64,000 nucleotides of DNA. Origin: Simiduia curdlanivorans. Its GTDB lineage: Bacteria; Pseudomonadota; Gammaproteobacteria; Pseudomonadales; Cellvibrionaceae. The position numbers and the translations under genes were made by a program. The notes beneath the pieces are model-generated. The model was not told the origin of the DNA and searched no databases. It worked only from the letters and a program-made list of their open reading frames with translations. The stretch lies in assembly GCF_030409605.1 (NCBI RefSeq), contig NZ_JAUFQG010000004.1, forward strand, positions 1,281,001 through 1,345,000. The letters are read 5' to 3'. Below, piece by piece: positions 60,922-64,000 of this stretch; position 1 is the first letter of the stretch, and each line of letters begins with the position of its first letter.

Positions 60922-61824
60922 TTAATTCAGCAAGCTTGTCCTAAAAACGTGCAAGGCAGCTTTACTGTTAACGTCGTAAATCAAGGTGAAGTCTTGATCC
61001 GCTTTGTCTTTCGGGACACTTACCCAAAAGGTGTCGTTGTAAATTTTAAAGCCCCACATGCCCGCTTCCAGTTTTAGGGTAACTTTGAAAAGCTTGCCGC
61101 CTATGTAATCCAGTGATTCAGTGGCGCGGCCGCGATTGTGGTTTAGCTTGACGTTATTAAGCGGTGCAGTGCCTGCAGGTTTGGCTTGCAGTGCGCTGAG
61201 GGTTTGCTTGGCAAAGGCGGCGTCGGCGGCACTCTCTTCCGTGGGTGTTGGCCAAGTAGCAGGTTGTGTGATCACCGGTGCTGTTGTTTGCGCTTGCACT
61301 ACCGGCGCCGGCAAGGCGGTGGGCTTGGCTGGCGTGGTTGCAACAGCAGCCGGTACCGCCTTGGATTTGCGTTGACTTTCGGCAATTCTAGCTTCTTCGA
61401 TTGTGATTTCGGCAAGGCGCTTATTCAATTCAATTTCGTGCGCTTGGATACTGGCCAGTTCTTCTTTAGCGCTATCCAATCGCTCTTGCATGCGCTCAGT
61501 TTTCGCCTCAGTGCGGTTATAGCGTATGGAAGCATGGGTGGCTGCGCGCGCAGTGCTGTCGCCGGGGTTTTCTTCCGCTTTACCAATAGCTTCCGATAAC
61601 TTCGCCTCTTGTTTCACGAGAGCCGCATCAGCGGCGGCGACATCTTCCTTCGCGCGCTCAATCCGATCGCGCAAGTATTCGGTTCGCTCTTTGTGTTGAG
61701 CTAAAGTGGCGTTGATGGTCTTGCGCTCTTTTGCTAAAGCATCGAGGGATTGGCTGAAAGCCTGCTGGGCGACGAGGCAAAAAAGGGCGAAAATCAGTGC
61801 TGTGGTAGGGCGTAATAGGCGCAT
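60922..61824 (-). CDS. Secreted coiled-coil protein of unknown function
   Basis: A 300-residue exported protein. Signal peptide (ending QQAFSQ), a charged coiled coil (about 25-155, rich in Glu, Lys, Arg and Ala), an Ala/Pro/Thr-rich linker (about 160-215) and a C-terminal domain with LYIGGKLFKVTLKLEAGMWGF-like strands. The coiled coil resembles that of periplasmic amidase activators in style only. No family recognised. Confidence 0.75.
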   Translation of the reverse strand: MRLLRPTTALIFALFCLVAQQAFSQSLDALAKERKTINATLAQHKERTEYLRDRIERAKEDVAAADAALVKQEAKLSEAIGKAEENPGDSTARAATHASIRYNRTEAKTERMQERLDSAKEELASIQAHEIELNKRLAEITIEEARIAESQRKSKAVPAAVATTPAKPTALPAPVVQAQTTAPVITQPATWPTPTEESAADAAFAKQTLSALQAKPAGTAPLNNVKLNHNRGRATESLDYIGGKLFKVTLKLEAGMWGFKIYNDTFWVSVPKDKADQDFTLIYDVNSKAALHVFRTSLLN

Positions 61825-61938
61825 AAAATAAAGTATTCTGGCTCGTGGTTGAAATCGGGTGCGAATTATACGCGATAAAAATGTACGTTATTTGATCATT
61901 TGTGACTTGTTGGTCATAGGTGTTTTAACGTCAGCCGT

Positions 61939-63039
61939 TTAATAGTAGACCGCGCCGAGAATTGCGGGGCGCTTTGCGCCGGTGACTGAGCACAAGTTGC
62001 CGGGTCTTCGGGCGAGCGTTTCGCGGGCCAGCCAAGCGAAGGCCATGGCTTCCATCCACTGTGCGTCGATGCCGGCTGTATTTGAAGTTTCAACTTGCCA
62101 GCTCGGTAATTGGCGTTTGATGGCATGCATGAGGGTGTCGTTTTTCGAGCCGCCACCGCAGATATATAGCTCTTGGCCAGGTAGTGCCATGCAGGCGTCG
62201 CTGATCACTCTGGCGGTAAACTCGCACAAAGTTGCCTGCACATCTGCCTGGCTGACACTAGGTAGGGTATCCAGTTTGCGTTTGAGCCAAGTGAGGTTAA
62301 AGGCTTCTCTGCCGGTACTTTTGGGCGCTGCTTGGCTGAGGAATGGATGCTGGAGAAGTTCGGTTAAAAGGCCAAGATGCAGCGTGCCAGAGGCGGCCCA
62401 GCTGCCGTCGGTATCAAATGGCTTGGCTTGGTGTTCTTGTATCCAGCTGTCCATCAGCACGTTGCCAGGCCCTAAGTCGTAGCCGTTTGGGCTGCCTGTG
62501 CTGGGTAGCCAGGTGAGGTTGCTCATGCCGCCGATATTGACTACAACGCGGTTACAGCGCTCGCTTTGCAGAGCCCAGTGGTGAAACGCGGGTGCGAGCG
62601 GTGCGCCCTGGCCGCCTGCCGCCATGTCGCGCCGGCGAAAATCGGCCACAGTGGTGATACCGGTTTTTTCAGCGATGAGATTGGCATCGCCAATTTGCAA
62701 GGTGAAACCATTGGTATCAATAGAGGGCGGGCGGTGGCGCACGGTTTGACCGTGGCTGCCAATAGCTGAGACTTGATGTGCGGGTATCTCGTGTTGCTTG
62801 AGTAGCGCCAAAGCGCAATCTGCGAAGGCAAGGCCGAGCTGAGCGTCGAGTGCCCCTAGTTGCTCTAGCGAGCAGGTGGCGCTGTCAGCTAGGTTGTGGA
62901 TGCCGGTTTGCAGTGCCCTGCTGAACGGTTGGTTAAGGGCGCCAATAAGAGTCGCCTTGTTATTCTCAAAGGTCACTAAGGCAGCATCAATACCGTCAGC
63001 GCTCGTGCCGGACATGAGTCCGACGAATAACTCCCTCAT
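61939..63039 (-). CDS. anmK: Anhydro-N-acetylmuramic acid kinase
   Basis: A 366-residue enzyme that phosphorylates and opens anhydroMurNAc from cell-wall recycling. Actin-like ATPase fold: GLMSGTSADGIDAALV, the IGSHGQTVRHRP catalytic Asp/His region, VVNIGGMSNLT and YDLGPGNVLMD, with ELYICGGGSKND near the C-terminus. Starts five bases after the M23 gene. Confidence 0.97.
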   Translation of the reverse strand: MRELFVGLMSGTSADGIDAALVTFENNKATLIGALNQPFSRALQTGIHNLADSATCSLEQLGALDAQLGLAFADCALALLKQHEIPAHQVSAIGSHGQTVRHRPPSIDTNGFTLQIGDANLIAEKTGITTVADFRRRDMAAGGQGAPLAPAFHHWALQSERCNRVVVNIGGMSNLTWLPSTGSPNGYDLGPGNVLMDSWIQEHQAKPFDTDGSWAASGTLHLGLLTELLQHPFLSQAAPKSTGREAFNLTWLKRKLDTLPSVSQADVQATLCEFTARVISDACMALPGQELYICGGGSKNDTLMHAIKRQLPSWQVETSNTAGIDAQWMEAMAFAWLARETLARRPGNLCSVTGAKRPAILGAVYY

Positions 63040-63044
63040 GCCTG

Positions 63045-64000
63045 CTAGTTATCGAGCTGGGCGACTTGCGAGCTGCGTTGAAAGTTCTCAAGTGCGGCAA
63101 GTGCGGTAGCGGTTTGTGCGTGAAACCTTGGCAGCTCTGCACGCGCAATGGCATTGGCCTTCGGTAGGGCGACGGTTACTGGGTTTCTAACCGCGCCGTT
63201 GACATAAAATTCGTAGTGCAGGTGTGGTCCGGTGGCGAGCCCGGTTGAGCCCACATAGCCGATCACCTGCCCCTGCCTCACCCGCGAGCCGGCGCGCACG
63301 CCTTTGGCGAACTTGCTCAAGTGCGCATACAAGGTGCGATAGGTTTGGCCGTGTTGCAGAATGACGGCGTTACCGTAGCCGCCCTTGCGGCTGGCGTGTA
63401 TGACCTTGCCGTCGCCAGTGGCGCGAATGGGGGTGCCGGTACTGGCTGCGTAATCAGTGCCTTTGTGGGCGCGGATGCTGTGTAGCACGGGGTGCTTACG
63501 CTTTAGGTTGAAGTGCGAGCTGATGCGGGCGAAGTCTAAGGGGGAGCGCAAAAACTCTTTGCGCATGCTGTCGCCCTCGGGAGTAAAGAAATGCGAATCG
63601 CCGTTTTCATTGGTGTAGCGCACGGCTTTGAAGGTCTTGCCCTGGTTGGTAAATTCGGCGGCTAAAATGGCGCCGTTATCTAACTTCTCGCCGTCGAGGA
63701 AGCGCTCTTGGTAGACCAAACTGAAGCTATCGCCCTCTCTGATATCTAAGGCAAAGTCCACGTCCCAGCCGAAAATATTGGCCAGCTCCATGATGAGGCT
63801 AGGCTCCATCCCTGCCTCTTGGCCGGCCAGGAACAGGGAACTCTTAATTTCGGCTTTTCTAAAAGCGGTGATCACGTCCGGTTGCTTCTCGACAACCTGA
63901 TCGCTGAAACCGGATTCGGTGCGCCGGTAAAGCTCGTGGGTTAGTGGGCTGGTAACGTAACGAAGTTGATCTAATTTGCCGTTGGGGTCGAGTTGGAAAC
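63045..64000 (-). CDS. M23-family peptidoglycan endopeptidase (partial, N-terminus beyond window)
   Basis: The frame is open from the right window edge to a stop at 63045, about 318 residues visible. The lytic domain holds the zinc residues in HKGTDYAAS and HLHYEFYVNG with LYAHLSKF between. An upstream OapA-like segment (DVDFALDIREGDSFSLVYQ) precedes it, as in MepM/YebA. A GTG at 63875 is internal and not the true start. With anmK (five bases apart) and bactofilin it forms a cell-wall group. Confidence 0.94.
   Translation of the reverse strand, partial: FQLDPNGKLDQLRYVTSPLTHELYRRTESGFSDQVVEKQPDVITAFRKAEIKSSLFLAGQEAGMEPSLIMELANIFGWDVDFALDIREGDSFSLVYQERFLDGEKLDNGAILAAEFTNQGKTFKAVRYTNENGDSHFFTPEGDSMRKEFLRSPLDFARISSHFNLKRKHPVLHSIRAHKGTDYAASTGTPIRATGDGKVIHASRKGGYGNAVILQHGQTYRTLYAHLSKFAKGVRAGSRVRQGQVIGYVGSTGLATGPHLHYEFYVNGAVRNPVTVALPKANAIARAELPRFHAQTATALAALENFQRSSQVAQLDN

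Noticed and set aside
1..64000. CRISPR arrays, tRNA/rRNA genes, transposases and prophage genes
   Set aside because: Looked for by eye on both strands; no spaced repeat array, RNA cloverleaf or mobile-element protein was seen. A tool-based scan could still find short elements.

Overview
The window looks like chromosomal DNA of a marine-type gammaproteobacterium close to Cellvibrionaceae/Pseudomonadales. This is an inference from gene content and order: thiD-thiE-hemL, argC-DUF6776-bactofilin-erpA, anmK next to an M23 peptidase, aroQ-accB-accC, a LapD-type receptor beside a DUF2333 gene and polB, and a DUF1631 locus. I found no rRNA, tRNA, CRISPR array, insertion sequence or prophage. Most of the sequence is dense, moderately GC-rich core genome.

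Layout. 1-3.1 kb: partial tcdA, an unknown secreted protein and a thiamine-diphosphate decarboxylase-like enzyme. 3.2-5.0 kb: a translationally coupled pair of unrecognised AT-rich genes, the best candidate for transferred DNA. 5.4-10.5 kb: a large secreted subtilase and a TPR-GGDEF diguanylate cyclase. 10.6-13.9 kb: a nitrate-type ABC importer read leftward from a good sigma-54 promoter. 14.2-20.2 kb: a peroxide-defence block of oxyR, divergent ahpC-ahpF and an exported katG. 20.3-23.1 kb: a porin, a gene-poor stretch and a stand-alone exported protein with two NarX/PilJ-type sensor boxes behind a possible second sigma-54 promoter. 23.1-30.8 kb: cupin protein, four-gene ABC exporter with adaptor, thioesterase, VF530 protein, monooxygenase-like protein and M1 aminopeptidase. 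31-35.4 kb: accC, accB, aroQ and dsbD. 35.6-44.5 kb, rightward: lipoprotein, LapD-like receptor, PCu(A)C copper chaperone, DUF2333, DNA polymerase II and a PAS-GGDEF-EAL protein. 44.5-51.3 kb: adenosine kinase-like gene, PBP1b fused in frame to a TPR lipoprotein, a DUF1631 gene broken by two frameshifts and a PilZ protein. 51.3-58 kb, leftward: CPBP protease, hemL, thiE, divergent thiD, hemJ, aldo/keto reductase and a ClC channel. 58-64 kb: argC, DUF6776, bactofilin and erpA rightward, then a coiled-coil secreted protein, anmK and a partial M23 endopeptidase leftward.

How they work together. Three themes recur: nitrogen uptake under probable sigma-54 control; a compact OxyR peroxide regulon with cytoplasmic (AhpCF) and probably periplasmic (KatG) arms; and envelope or cyclic-di-GMP functions (two GGDEF enzymes, a degenerate LapD-like receptor, PilZ, PBP1b with a lipoprotein partner, bactofilin, M23, AnmK). 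The observations most worth checking are the PBP1b-lipoprotein fusion, the doubly frameshifted DUF1631 gene, the AT-rich two-gene cassette, the long hairpin at the thiD start together with the atypical ThiD active site, and the stand-alone nitrate-sensor-like protein.
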